From an uncultured Clostridia bacterium (lineage in GTDB: Bacteria > Bacillota > Clostridia > TANB77 > CAG-508), in assembly GCA_934141605.1 (NCBI GenBank), contig CAKPCL010000006.1:1-64000 (forward strand): DNA of 64,000 bases, in the 5' to 3' direction. This document shows, piece by piece, positions 1 to 8,807 of this stretch. The translations under genes and the position numbers were made by a program. The notes under the pieces were generated by a model, which saw only the letters and a program-made list of their open reading frames with translations, did no database searches and was not told where the DNA came from. Positions within the stretch are counted from its first letter, which is position 1. Each line of letters begins with the position of its first letter.

Positions 1-54
1 TGTTATAAAGAAGATGATGGAATGTTTAGATTTGAAAAGATTATGAAAAAGTAA
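1..54 (+). CDS. C-terminal end of a truncated protein, function unknown
   Basis: Frame 1 is open from the window edge and reads 17 residues ending in FRFEKIMKK before TAA at 52-54. The residue string is too short to assign a family. It is followed at once by the AATTACAATTTA motif that also follows other genes of this small array, which suggests it belongs to the same accessory block. Confidence 0.45.
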   Translation, partial: CYKEDDGMFRFEKIMKK

Positions 55-150
55 TCATAACAAAAAATTACAATTTAACTAACTCTACTAATAGTAGGTG
101 TATGTTATTGATAAAATGAGATATTATTATTCTTGAAAGAAGGGATAATT

Positions 151-663
151 ATGAATCAAGAAAAAATTGGAAAATTTATTGCATCTTGTAGAAAAAGACA
201 GAATTTAACACAGGAAAAGTTAGCTGAGAAATTAAATATAAGTTATAAGACAGTTAGCAAATGGGAATGTGGAAAAGGATTGCCAGATGTTTCAATTATG
301 CAAGATTTGTGTAAAATACTAAACATTACTTTAAACGAATTATTTATTGGTGAAAAAATAGCAGATGACAATTATAAAGAAGTAGCAGATAATAATTTAT
401 TAAATGCATTAGAAAATAGTTCATTCACATTAAAAGATAAAATAGTATTTTATAAGAAAAAATGGAAAAAAGAACATATATGTAAAATAATTTTTTCTTT
501 TATAAGTTGGCTTGCCCTAATCGTTGCTCTTAAACTGCAAAATGTTGAAATATATCTTATTGCAACAATTGCAGGAATGTTATCTATACTGTTCTATGCC
601 ATTTTATATAATCAAATGATGATATATGTTGAAGACCATGCTTATAAAAAAATAGAGAAGTAA
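151..663 (+). CDS. XRE-family HTH regulator with membrane tail
   Basis: Residues 1-60 form a Cro/C1-type helix-turn-helix (IGKFIASCRKRQNLTQEKLA, then NISYKTVSKWECGKGLPD), as in DNA-binding regulators that pair with a C-terminal module. After a charged linker there are two hydrophobic segments (about residues 117-133 and 137-155), so the protein is probably membrane-tethered. The ATG at 151 is preferred over an in-frame TTG at 133 because AGAAGGGA ends about six bases upstream of it. It is the first complete gene of the accessory array. The regulated target is not evident. The family is clear and the function of the membrane part is unknown. Confidence 0.8.
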   Translation: MNQEKIGKFIASCRKRQNLTQEKLAEKLNISYKTVSKWECGKGLPDVSIMQDLCKILNITLNELFIGEKIADDNYKEVADNNLLNALENSSFTLKDKIVFYKKKWKKEHICKIIFSFISWLALIVALKLQNVEIYLIATIAGMLSILFYAILYNQMMIYVEDHAYKKIEK

Positions 664-724
664 AAACACAATTACAATTTAGTAATTAGTTAGAAAATAG
701 CAATTTGTGTAGGAGATTATAAAA

Positions 725-1177
725 ATGAAGGTATATAATTTGAAAGATAAATTAGAATATTTAAATGAAGTGGCAAATCTGGAATATGAAGAATGGGCAG
801 ACAAAAAAGACGAAAAAAAACAAGAAAGAATTAAAAGAAAAAAAGAAAAAATATGCAATGAATTTAATAACAAATCTTTTTGCAAATTAATTTTAATAGA
901 TAATAATAATCTAATTGGGTTTATATCAATTTTTCCAAAAGACTGCGAAGAAGAAAAAGAATTAACACCTTGGTATGCTACAATGTATGTTAAAAAAGAA
1001 TATAGAAATAATGGATATTCTAGAATATTAAATGATGCTATATTAAAAGAAGCAAAAGATAGGGGATTTTCAACACTATATTTAAAAACATATTTAGAAA
1101 ATTATTATGAAAAATTTGGAGCGATTTTTATAAGAAAATTAAAATCAGGAGAGTACTTGTATAAATTTGAACTTTAG
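725..1177 (+). CDS. GNAT-family N-acetyltransferase
   Basis: A 150-residue protein with the GNAT acetyl-CoA fold order: an N-terminal helical stretch, strand KLILIDNNNLIGFISIF, the central strand WYATMYVKKEYRNNGYSRIL matching motif A (V..EYR..GYS..L, the pyrophosphate-binding loop), then a helix DAILKEAKDRGFSTLYLKTY and a final FYEKFG-like segment (YYEKFGAIFI). GNAT enzymes transfer acetyl from acetyl-CoA to an amine; the substrate cannot be read from sequence. RBS AGGAG lies at 711-715. It stands alone between two motif-containing gaps in the accessory array. Confidence 0.82.
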   Translation: MKVYNLKDKLEYLNEVANLEYEEWADKKDEKKQERIKRKKEKICNEFNNKSFCKLILIDNNNLIGFISIFPKDCEEEKELTPWYATMYVKKEYRNNGYSRILNDAILKEAKDRGFSTLYLKTYLENYYEKFGAIFIRKLKSGEYLYKFEL

Positions 1178-1285
1178 CAACAAATTGGTTATTGAATAAA
1201 ATATTAGGACAAATAGTAAGTTGTCGCTGAGATTGAATTTTAATTTTTAAACAAAATACAAGTAAAAAATAAAGGAGAGACATAT

Positions 1286-2191
1286 ATGATACATAAAATG
1301 AAATTAAATGAAAGCCCATTTGAAAGAATAAAAAATGGAACGAAGACAATAGAATTCAGATTATATGACGAAAAAAGGCAGCAAATAAAAATTGGAGACC
1401 AAATAGAATTTTCAAAATTACCAGATTTACAAGAAAAGTTGCTAGTAGATGTTATTGAATTATATAGAGAAAATACTTTTGAAAACTTATTTAGAAAGAT
1501 ATACCTAGATGAAGAAGAAATAATAAGAAAAACAAAATCTATGTATCAGTATTATTCACCAGAAAAAGAAAAAGAATATGGAGTTTTAGGTATTAAAATA
1601 AAAATTAATGTGGATAGTTTAAAAAATAATATTGAAAAATTTGTCCCATATAATGAACAAGAAGAAGTTGATAAGAAAATAATGCTAAATTATATTAAAG
1701 ATTTTGATGATATATTAACTAGGCAAAACGAATATGGGCATTTTACTAGTTCAGCATTTGTGCTTAATAAAGAAAGAACGAAAATTTTAATGGTATACCA
1801 TAAAATATATAATTCTTGGGCATGGGTAGGCGGACATAGCGATGGAGATAGTGACCTTTTATATGTTGCTATGAAAGAGGCAAAAGAAGAAACAGGAATA
1901 AAAAATGTTGAACCGATTTCTAAAGATATTTATTCACTAGAATTACTAAATGTAAATGGTCATGAGAAAAGAGGAAAATATGTAAGTTCACATATTCATC
2001 TTAATATTACATATTTATTAGAAGCTGATGAAAATGAAGAAATACATATAAAAGAAGATGAAAATAGTGGCGTAAAATGGATACCAATTAATAAAATATT
2101 GGAGTCATCATCTGAACTATGGATACGAGATAGAATTTATGCAAAAATAATTGATAAAATGAAGAAAGATGAAATTATTAAAGATATCTAA
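1286..2191 (+). CDS. ASCH-domain and Nudix-hydrolase fusion protein
   Basis: Residues 1-105 resemble the ASCH (PUA-like) domain: MKLNESPFERIKNGTKTIEF, followed by DQIEFSKL, a fold associated with RNA or modified-nucleotide binding. Residues about 140-300 are a Nudix hydrolase with the motif region GGHSDGDSDLLYVAMKEAKE then ETGI. Against the Nudix consensus Gx5Ex7REUxEExGU the first Glu is Ser and Arg is Lys, while the metal-binding EE pair is kept. RBS AAAGGAGAG ends six bases before ATG 1286. The next gene starts 22 nt after the stop, so the two are probably cotranscribed and may form a nucleotide-processing pair. Substrate unknown. Confidence 0.78.
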   Translation: MIHKMKLNESPFERIKNGTKTIEFRLYDEKRQQIKIGDQIEFSKLPDLQEKLLVDVIELYRENTFENLFRKIYLDEEEIIRKTKSMYQYYSPEKEKEYGVLGIKIKINVDSLKNNIEKFVPYNEQEEVDKKIMLNYIKDFDDILTRQNEYGHFTSSAFVLNKERTKILMVYHKIYNSWAWVGGHSDGDSDLLYVAMKEAKEETGIKNVEPISKDIYSLELLNVNGHEKRGKYVSSHIHLNITYLLEADENEEIHIKEDENSGVKWIPINKILESSSELWIRDRIYAKIIDKMKKDEIIKDI

Positions 2192-2213
2192 TAATATTTA
2201 CATAGGAGGAGTA

Positions 2214-2522
2214 ATGAAAATAGTAACATTATGTGGAAGTTTAAAATTTAAAAAAGAGATGATGAAAGTGGCAGAAAAAATGGCATTAGACGGATATTGT
2301 ATTCTTACACCAGTATATCCAGTATCAGAGAATATTGAGAGAACTGAAGAACAATTAATAAAATTGAAAGAGGCACATTTTAAAAGAATAGAATTATCAG
2401 ATGCTATATTAGTAGTAGATATAAATAATTATATTGGAGATAGTACAAATTTAGAAATAGACTATGCAAAAAAATTAGGTAAAGAAATTATATATTATAC
2501 TGATTTAATTGAAAATAAGTAG
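2214..2522 (+). CDS. Nucleoside 2-deoxyribosyltransferase-like / DUF4406-type protein
   Basis: A 102-residue Rossmann-like protein: MKIVTLCGSLKF is the first strand and glycine/serine loop typical of nucleoside 2-deoxyribosyltransferase and SLOG-like folds; ELSDAILVVDINNYIGDST and the following NLEIDYAKKLGKEIIYY carry the D....N.YIG..T..E...A...GK pattern of this superfamily, whose Glu is the nucleophile in true transferases. The start is ATG 2214, preceded by AGGAGGA with short spacing, rather than the upstream in-frame start at 2169. It follows the ASCH-Nudix gene by 22 nt, consistent with a joint role in nucleotide metabolism or sanitising (inference). Confidence 0.75.
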   Translation: MKIVTLCGSLKFKKEMMKVAEKMALDGYCILTPVYPVSENIERTEEQLIKLKEAHFKRIELSDAILVVDINNYIGDSTNLEIDYAKKLGKEIIYYTDLIENK

Positions 2523-2673
2523 AGCAACAAATTACAATTTAAGAATTGAATATGATTAAATCAGATATCAAAAAAATAATGATAAATTACAATATGTCAA
2601 TCATTTTTGAAAATGTCTTAATTAAAATTTATTAGAGATATCATAAATACAAATTACAATTTATCAAAAATCA

Positions 2674-2699
2674 AAAAAACACCAATTAAGGTGTTTTTT
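2674..2699. terminator. Bidirectional hairpin terminator next to tRNA-Arg
   Basis: AAAAAACACC (2674-2683) and GGTGTTTTTT (2690-2699) form a 10-bp stem with a six-base loop. On the minus strand it lies just downstream of the tRNA-Arg gene; on the plus strand it closes the accessory array. Confidence 0.8.
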
Positions 2700-2706
2700 G
2701 ATTTTA

Positions 2707-2783
2707 TGGTGCAGCAGGAGGAATTCGAATCCCCGACCTCTCGGTTCGTAGCCGAGTGCTCTATCCAGCTAAGCTACTGCTGC
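2707..2783 (-). tRNA. tRNA-Arg, anticodon ACG
   Basis: On the minus strand the 77-nt sequence folds as a full cloverleaf: acceptor GCAGCAG/CTGCTGC, anticodon stem CTCGG/CCGAG with loop CTACGAA (anticodon ACG), T-loop TTCGAAT and an encoded CCA at 2709-2707. The ACG anticodon, normally modified to ICG, reads CGU, CGC and CGA but not CGG, which matters for the CGG frameshift sites in this window. It borders the accessory gene array, a common integration point. Confidence 0.95.
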
Positions 2784-3085
2784 ATAATTACAGTACTAAT
2801 TATACTGTGCTTTTAAAAAAAATTCAATAGAATTCACAAAATTCCTTCAAAAAAATTAAAAAGTTTACATATTATTCCATTTTTAAAAAACAAAACACAC
2901 ACAAAAAATTGTAACAAAAATGTAATAAAAACTTAAAATTTGTCGAAAAAAACCCCTAAAACGACCTTCCCTAGTAAGAAAAAAACAAATAATTGTAATA
3001 TAAAAAAACAGGCATTGAAAATTTAAAAAATACCTAATAAAATTAAGATAAGGTGTAATGCCTAAAAAGGTAGGAGGGATATTCA
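2784..3085. other. Intergenic region upstream of the adhesin gene
   Basis: About 300 AT-rich bases between tRNA-Arg and the adhesin start. It contains a Spo0A-box-like site at 2939-2948 and the ribosome binding site GGTAGGAGGG at about 3068-3077. I see no ORF, riboswitch or clear hairpin. Confidence 0.5.
2939..2948 (+). promoter_or_regulatory. Spo0A-box-like site TTTGTCGAAA
   Basis: TTTGTCGAAA contains TGTCGAA, the core of the Spo0A binding box known from Bacillus and Clostridium. It lies about 140 bases upstream of the adhesin start. The same decamer occurs at 18760-18769, and AATGTCGAAA at 16065-16074. Short motif, so function is inferred. Confidence 0.4.
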
Positions 3086-6000
3086 ATGAAAGAAATATCA
3101 AAAAAAATAATATCAATTTTAGTTGTAATGCTATTATTAATAAACAGCTCATTTTTAACAATCATATCAACAGCTATAGACGAACTAGCTAATAGCACAG
3201 AAAAAGTAAACATTGAAACAAATGTTGAAAAATTTGTAAGCTATGAATTCAATGATAAAAAAGGAGTTCTTGCTAAAATTAATGTAAAAGCAAAAATTGA
3301 ATATGAAGAAGGGCAAGAGGCAGAAACTACAAAAGTAGAATTGCAGATGCCACAAATAAAAGGTGAATATCCTGAAAATATAGAACTAATAGAAAATTCA
3401 GTAAAAATACAAAATTATGAATATGACAAACAATCAGGAAAATTAGTTGTATATGTTAATAATGAATCGAAGGAAGAATTTGATTTTTCAGTTGATATGT
3501 ACTTTGGTGCTGATTGCTATGGAGAAAATTTAGAATATAATGGAACAACAATTGAAGAACAAATTTCTGGATTAGTATCTACTAGTATAACAACAAATGA
3601 TATTTATAATGGATATATAAAATCAAATGCTCAAAACGGCACTAAATATAAAACAGAATATACTGAAAACCTTGAAATAAAATTTGATTACAAAGAAATT
3701 TCAGATGAAATAGAAATAAAAGAAACTGATGAAGTTAAAGCAGAAGATATCATATATAAAAGCATAAGTCTAAATAAAAATAATATTTTAGATATTTTAG
3801 GTGAAAATGGAACATTGAAAATCCAAAATGAATCAGGAGAAGATTTATTAGAAATAAACAAAGATACAGCTTCTGAGGAAGATGGAACAATAAAATTTGA
3901 TTATAACAAAGATGTAAAAGGCTTAACAATTAAAACATCAAAACCAGAAAAAGTTGGAACTATAAAAATTGAAAATAAAAAAGCAATTAATGAAACAATG
4001 GTTGATTTAAGTGCTACTACAATAAAAACAGAAACTAAAATCAACTGTATAAATAATGTTGAAGTAGAGCCAACAGAAACAGAAGAAACAGAAAACACAG
4101 AAGAAATTGAGACAGAACAAGAAATAGTATATAATTTTTCAGATAATAAAGAAACAGAAATAAAAGGAACAGAAACAAAAGTTGATTTATCAATGGATAA
4201 AAAAGCTTTAATAGCAAATTCATTGAATCAAGTAAACTTTACAGCAACTTTAGTATCAAATGATGCTAAATATAGTTTATTTAAAAATCCAGTAATAGAA
4301 ATAAAATTACCTGCTGAAGTAGAAAAAGTAACTCTAGGAAATATATTTGTTTTATATGATAATGCTTTCTCTGTTATTGATCAAGTTGTTACAGAAGAAG
4401 GAGACTGCAAAGTAATAAGAATAACTTTAAGTGGAGCTCAAAACTCATATGTTTCAAGCAATGTATATGCAGGACCAGAAGTATTAATTCCAGCAACACT
4501 AACAGTAAACAAAGATGTAGCTTCTAATCAAAATGCGGTTGTAAGTGTTAAATGCACAAATAATAATGTAATTGCAGAATATTCAAACCAAGATTATAAT
4601 GTTGCTATAAATTCAATACAAGTTATGTCATTAGATGAAGAAACAGAAAGTGATTCTGATAATTCAGAAGAACAACCAGAAGTAGTAGAAGATTATTCAG
4701 GACTTACTTCTTCAATTACTGCAACTATAGGGGATAAAGTATTAACAGAAGGTGAAAGTGTTTATGAATATGAATATATTAAATATAATGTAACATTAAA
4801 GAATACTTCAAATTCAAAAATGCAAAATATTAATGTAGTTGGAATCGTTCCAGAGGGAACTGTGTTTGTTAATACATATTTTGATGAAAGCAAAATTATT
4901 GATAATTATGTTATAAAAAAAGACTATGAAAAAATACAATATAATGAAACTGTAAGCTTAAATGCAGGAGAAGAAAAACAAATTAGCTATATTGTTAAAA
5001 TATTTGATTTAGAAGAAGGTATAACTGAAAGAAATATTATAAGTGACATTAAAATATCTGCAGGAAACAAGGTAATTAATGAATATACATTAAATAATAT
5101 TGTAAAAAAGGCAGAAATAGAGTTAAAACTACAATCATGGGAGACTCGTAGAGAAGATAACTTATGGGTTTATAAGATAACTGCAATAAATAAGACAGAA
5201 AATGATATACAAAATGCAATAATTGATATGGGATTACAAAAAGAGATGAAATTCAGTTATATTGATTATGATGATGGAGATATTACTGTAAGTGAAACAG
5301 TTAATGGATTAAGAGCAAATGTAACAGAATTAAAAGTAAATGAAGAAAAAGAAATATGGCTATTTATTCAGATGACTAGAACTGATGAAAACAATCTAGA
5401 CTTTGAAGTAGAAACAGTTGCTTCAGTTAAAGCTGATAATACAAAAACATATTATTCAAATACAAATAAAGCAAGAGTTTATACAGCAGGAATAGAAGTA
5501 ACACAGACAAGTACAAAAGATGGAAAAGAATTACAAAAAGATGAGGAAATTGAATATAATTTTGTAATTAAAAATATTTCTAATAAAAATATTTTAAAAG
5601 ATAAAATATCATTGCAATTTATGAATTTTACTGATGAAAATTTAATTCCTGTAAGTGCTGATTATGAATATTGGGATTATGAATATAATGAGGGGGAAAG
5701 TGAAGGAAAACTTGTCAAGAAGACAAATTCAGTTGAAATACCTAAGAAAATAGCTCCAAGTGGAGTAGATGAGAGTACAGTACCTAATTTAGCTATAACT
5801 TTATTAATACCAGTAGGAGAAGAAGTTAATGTAACATTAAAATTAAAAGCAGGAGAAGTTAAAGAAAAAACAGAAGTATCTAATAGTTTAAAAGTTGCAT
5901 ATGAATATTGTGGTGAACATGTAGTAACATCAAATGTTATTAAAAACACAATATTACCAGTAGAAAATCCAGATGATGGTTCAGATGATGAGCCAGATGA

Positions 6001-7561
6001 TGATATTTTCAAATATTCTATAGGTGGATTTGTATGGAAAGATTCAAATAAAAATGGAAAATTTGATGATGATGAAGAAAGATTATCAGGAATAACAGTT
6101 AAATTATTTAATGCAGAAACAAATAGCATTGTTAAAGATGAAAATGGAAATAACTTGTATGCTACAACAGACAATGAAGGTAAATATATTTTCGAAGATG
6201 TAAGTATTGGAAAATATTTAGTACTTTTTGAATACGATGTAGATAATTATTCAGTAACTACATACAAAAAAGAATTAGTATCAGATGATGTAAATTCAGA
6301 TGTAGTTGTTAAAGAAGTATCAATTGATGGTGTAGAAAAAACAGTTGCTGTTACAGATATACTAGAATTAGAAAATGCAGATAAACTATATGTTAATATG
6401 GGACTAGTAGAAAAAGAAAAATTCGATTTAAGTTTGGATAAATCTATAACAAAGGTAACAGTAAAATATGATGGATTCTACAAAGAATATGATTATAAAG
6501 AAACAAAATTAGCTAAAGTTGATATTCCAGCAAAGAAAATGCAAGGTGCACAAATTCAAGTAGATTATCAAATTAAAGTTACAAATGAAGGAAATGTTAA
6601 AGGATATGTAAATGAAATTGCAGATTACTTGCCAGATGGTTTTGAATTTGATAATGGATTAAACAATGACTGGAAATATGAAAACGGAATATTAAAAAAT
6701 ACGAGTAATTCTGGAATAACTCTTGATGTAGGGCAAAGCAAAGTATTTACATTACATTTAACAAAAACATTAGATGAAAATTCAACAGGAAAATATGAAA
6801 ATAGTGCAGAGATATTAAATAGCAATAGTGTTAATGGAACTACTGATATAGATTCAACTAATGGAAATAAAGTTACAACAGAAGACGATTATTCAAAAGC
6901 TGAATTGTTGATTTCTATTAAGACTGGTGCAGTGACATATATAGGAATAATTTTATTATTAATAGGTATATTGATTGTTTTAAAGGTTCTTATGGATAAA
7001 AAAATTATAAATATTAAAAGCTTAAAAATTTTTAGTGTTATATTTGTATTAATGCTTGTAATGTTTGGATGCAATAGTTCTAAGGTGGCAGCTGCAACTA
7101 CAGATAATGGGACAGCGGAGTCTGCAACTTATAATGTGATTACTGAAGCCTTACAAAAAACATATATAAAAAATCATTATCAACCAATTGATAGCAATTC
7201 AAGAGAATTATATATGGAACATAGAACTGGCTTAACAGAAGAACAATTCAATAATATGATTAAAAATATACCTGAAGAATATATATGGTCTGCACAAGAA
7301 GAAAAAGAAGAAATATATTATAAACATACTACAGCAGACGGAACAATTATCAGAGACCAAAATGGTGATATAGTTTATACAAAAGAATCTAATTTAGGTA
7401 AAAAACATATAGTAAATAATAAAGTGTGTACAAAATGTTATTTTGGAAAATTACCAGTAACATACTATGAAATTAAAATAGCACATAATTATACACACAA
7501 TGGCAATGGAAAGATAAGAGGTGTCCTATATTGTAAGGAAGGACGGAAATATGGCTATTGA
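3086..7561 (+). CDS. Giant surface adhesin, reading-frame segment 1 of 3 (gene 3086..11985)
   Basis: First frame of one gene that continues to 11985 through two +1 shifts. Residues 1-30 are a signal peptide (KKIISILVVMLLLINSSFL). A long DUF11-like beta-rich stalk follows, then an SdrD B-like domain at about residue 976 (YSIGGFVWKDSNKNGKFDDD), another DUF11-like domain, the motif SIKTG and a membrane segment at about 1283-1303. Without a stop, a second hydrophobic segment (about 1312-1328, ending MFGC) follows and leads into sequence matching the N-terminus of a second adhesin, so two genes that are separate at 42821 and 47731 are fused here. The frame reaches CGG at 7544 and stops at 7559; the shift there continues into 7545 onward. 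Start ATG 3086 has RBS GGAGGG. Confidence 0.82.
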   Translation: MKEISKKIISILVVMLLLINSSFLTIISTAIDELANSTEKVNIETNVEKFVSYEFNDKKGVLAKINVKAKIEYEEGQEAETTKVELQMPQIKGEYPENIELIENSVKIQNYEYDKQSGKLVVYVNNESKEEFDFSVDMYFGADCYGENLEYNGTTIEEQISGLVSTSITTNDIYNGYIKSNAQNGTKYKTEYTENLEIKFDYKEISDEIEIKETDEVKAEDIIYKSISLNKNNILDILGENGTLKIQNESGEDLLEINKDTASEEDGTIKFDYNKDVKGLTIKTSKPEKVGTIKIENKKAINETMVDLSATTIKTETKINCINNVEVEPTETEETENTEEIETEQEIVYNFSDNKETEIKGTETKVDLSMDKKALIANSLNQVNFTATLVSNDAKYSLFKNPVIEIKLPAEVEKVTLGNIFVLYDNAFSVIDQVVTEEGDCKVIRITLSGAQNSYVSSNVYAGPEVLIPATLTVNKDVASNQNAVVSVKCTNNNVIAEYSNQDYNVAINSIQVMSLDEETESDSDNSEEQPEVVEDYSGLTSSITATIGDKVLTEGESVYEYEYIKYNVTLKNTSNSKMQNINVVGIVPEGTVFVNTYFDESKIIDNYVIKKDYEKIQYNETVSLNAGEEKQISYIVKIFDLEEGITERNIISDIKISAGNKVINEYTLNNIVKKAEIELKLQSWETRREDNLWVYKITAINKTENDIQNAIIDMGLQKEMKFSYIDYDDGDITVSETVNGLRANVTELKVNEEKEIWLFIQMTRTDENNLDFEVETVASVKADNTKTYYSNTNKARVYTAGIEVTQTSTKDGKELQKDEEIEYNFVIKNISNKNILKDKISLQFMNFTDENLIPVSADYEYWDYEYNEGESEGKLVKKTNSVEIPKKIAPSGVDESTVPNLAITLLIPVGEEVNVTLKLKAGEVKEKTEVSNSLKVAYEYCGEHVVTSNVIKNTILPVENPDDGSDDEPDDDIFKYSIGGFVWKDSNKNGKFDDDEERLSGITVKLFNAETNSIVKDENGNNLYATTDNEGKYIFEDVSIGKYLVLFEYDVDNYSVTTYKKELVSDDVNSDVVVKEVSIDGVEKTVAVTDILELENADKLYVNMGLVEKEKFDLSLDKSITKVTVKYDGFYKEYDYKETKLAKVDIPAKKMQGAQIQVDYQIKVTNEGNVKGYVNEIADYLPDGFEFDNGLNNDWKYENGILKNTSNSGITLDVGQSKVFTLHLTKTLDENSTGKYENSAEILNSNSVNGTTDIDSTNGNKVTTEDDYSKAELLISIKTGAVTYIGIILLLIGILIVLKVLMDKKIINIKSLKIFSVIFVLMLVMFGCNSSKVAAATTDNGTAESATYNVITEALQKTYIKNHYQPIDSNSRELYMEHRTGLTEEQFNNMIKNIPEEYIWSAQEEKEEIYYKHTTADGTIIRDQNGDIVYTKESNLGKKHIVNNKVCTKCYFGKLPVTYYEIKIAHNYTHNGNGKIRGVLYCKEGRKYGY
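7544..7546 (+). other. CGG +1 frameshift site in adhesin (C|GGA)
   Basis: In-frame codons GAA GGA CGG AAA TAT GGC TAT TGA stop within six codons. Skipping C7544 reads GGA AAT ATG GCT and joins the downstream 420-codon frame. One of 11 equivalent sites in the window. Confidence 0.85.
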
Positions 7562-8807
7562 CCCTGATAGATGGACATATAATTATTCATATGTAGATAT
7601 AACTCATGTATCAAAATTTTTAGAAGTATCAAGAAAAAATGTTGCAACAATAAGCGATAATAATTCTAACCCAGAATGCAAAACTCTTGATAGTAATTAT
7701 AATTTAGTAGGACCTTATAATATTAAATTTACAGGAGATATAAAAGATTTAACAATAAAATCTAATGGAAATAAAATAAATAATTATACTATTACAAATG
7801 CTAATGGAACAAAAATAGATATAAAATCTGGAACTAATTTTTATATAAAGGTAGAAAAAAAATATAATGTTATAGATGGTATAGATGTAAGTGTAATAAG
7901 AAAAGATTCAACAATTACATTTAATGTAAGCTATCAATTTACAGAAACTTGGACAACAAAAGATTCAGATAAAGCACAAAAACAAGGATTAGATGGTGAA
8001 AAAAATGAAAATATATCTATTAATATAGATACATATAATGAAATTTCATTACCAGGAGCATCATTAGACCTTGGAAAATTGAAAATTATAAAAAGAAATA
8101 AAGCAACAAATGAAAAATTAGCAGGAGCTAAATTTGAAATATATAAAAATGATTCTAGCAAAAAACTTGTTGCATCAGCTACAACACTTAGTGATGGTAC
8201 AGCTACAGTAGAAGGACTAGAATTAGGAGATTATATTGTTAAAGAGGTAGAAGCACCAGAAGGATATAAGATAGACAAAGAAACATATAGACAGGAAATC
8301 ACTATAACCGAAGCAAATAAGGCGACCGCTTACCAAGTTACCTTTTATGATACTAAAATTACGGAAACGGGTCAATTGAAAATTATTAAAATGGATAGTA
8401 CCAACCATGATAAAAAACTAGCAGGAGCTACATTTGCAATATATAAAGTAAATGGCTCAAGTAAAGACCTTGTAAAAACGGTTACAACAGGATCAGATGG
8501 TACAATTACTGTAACTGGATTGGAACTAGGAGATTATATTGTTAAAGAAACAGACCCACCAACGGGATATGTTATAGACAAAAATACATATAGACAAGAA
8601 GTTACTATAACAGAAGAACATAAAGAAAAACCATTAGAAGTTAAAGTATATAATAAACCTAGTAGTACTAATACAGGAATTACTTTAGTGAAAGTGGACT
8701 CAAGAGATAGAAATATATATTTAGAAGGGGTTACATTTACATTTACTACTCAAATTAAGCATGTTGTACAAAATGGTACACATACAGAGAAAATTCCGCG
8801 GATATAG
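7545..8807 (+). CDS. Giant surface adhesin, segment 2 of 3: partial thioester-like region and two SpaA/CnaB domains
   Basis: Frame entered by reading C|GGA at 7544, giving YCKEG then GNMAIDPDRW. The first part resembles the N-terminal region of the paralogue at 47731 (GPYNIKFTGDIKDLTIKS against GPFKWEFEGTLKSIKVQ), but the segment carrying the GQKALW thioester motif is missing here. Two tandem SpaA/CnaB prealbumin-like domains follow (GKLKIIKRNKATNEKLAGAK and GQLKIIKMDSTNHDKKLAGA), each ending in GLELGDYIVKE and a TYRQE strand. Such domains form intramolecular isopeptide bonds in wall-anchored adhesins. The frame hits CGG at 8799 and stops at 8805-8807; a +1 shift continues into segment 3. An independent start at GTG 7521 is possible but there is no good RBS. 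Confidence 0.78.
   Translation, partial: GNMAIDPDRWTYNYSYVDITHVSKFLEVSRKNVATISDNNSNPECKTLDSNYNLVGPYNIKFTGDIKDLTIKSNGNKINNYTITNANGTKIDIKSGTNFYIKVEKKYNVIDGIDVSVIRKDSTITFNVSYQFTETWTTKDSDKAQKQGLDGEKNENISINIDTYNEISLPGASLDLGKLKIIKRNKATNEKLAGAKFEIYKNDSSKKLVASATTLSDGTATVEGLELGDYIVKEVEAPEGYKIDKETYRQEITITEANKATAYQVTFYDTKITETGQLKIIKMDSTNHDKKLAGATFAIYKVNGSSKDLVKTVTTGSDGTITVTGLELGDYIVKETDPPTGYVIDKNTYRQEVTITEEHKEKPLEVKVYNKPSSTNTGITLVKVDSRDRNIYLEGVTFTFTTQIKHVVQNGTHTEKIPRI
8799..8801 (+). other. CGG +1 frameshift site in adhesin (C|GGA)
   Basis: Codons ATT CCG CGG ATA TAG stop two codons after CGG. Skipping C8799 reads GGA TAT AGT TAC and joins the frame that runs to 11985. Confidence 0.85.

Larger units (their letters stand above)
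66..2663. repeat. Recurring AATTACAATTTA motif downstream of array genes
   Basis: The 12-mer AATTACAATTTA occurs at 66-77, 670-681, 2530-2541 and 2652-2663, with an imperfect copy at 2585-2596. The first three begin 7-12 nt after a stop codon (stops at 54, 663 and 2522). A related GCAACAAATT occurs directly after the stop at 1177 (1178-1187) and again at 2524-2533. Around 664-710 the motif forms one arm of an imperfect inverted repeat (ACACAATTAC against GCAATTTGTGT). Seen directly; the cassette interpretation is inference. Confidence 0.5.

Noticed and set aside
664..710. Integron attC site
   Set aside because: There is an imperfect inverted repeat, but no GTTRRRY/RYYYAAC core pair and no integrase in the window.
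2784..3085. Riboswitch in the adhesin leader
   Set aside because: No recognisable conserved core such as that of the c-di-GMP or T-box classes; region is low-complexity and AT-rich.
3901..6825. Long minus-strand frames opposite the adhesin and other genes
   Set aside because: They mirror the codon pattern of the real genes, lack ribosome binding sites and have low-complexity hydrophobic translations.
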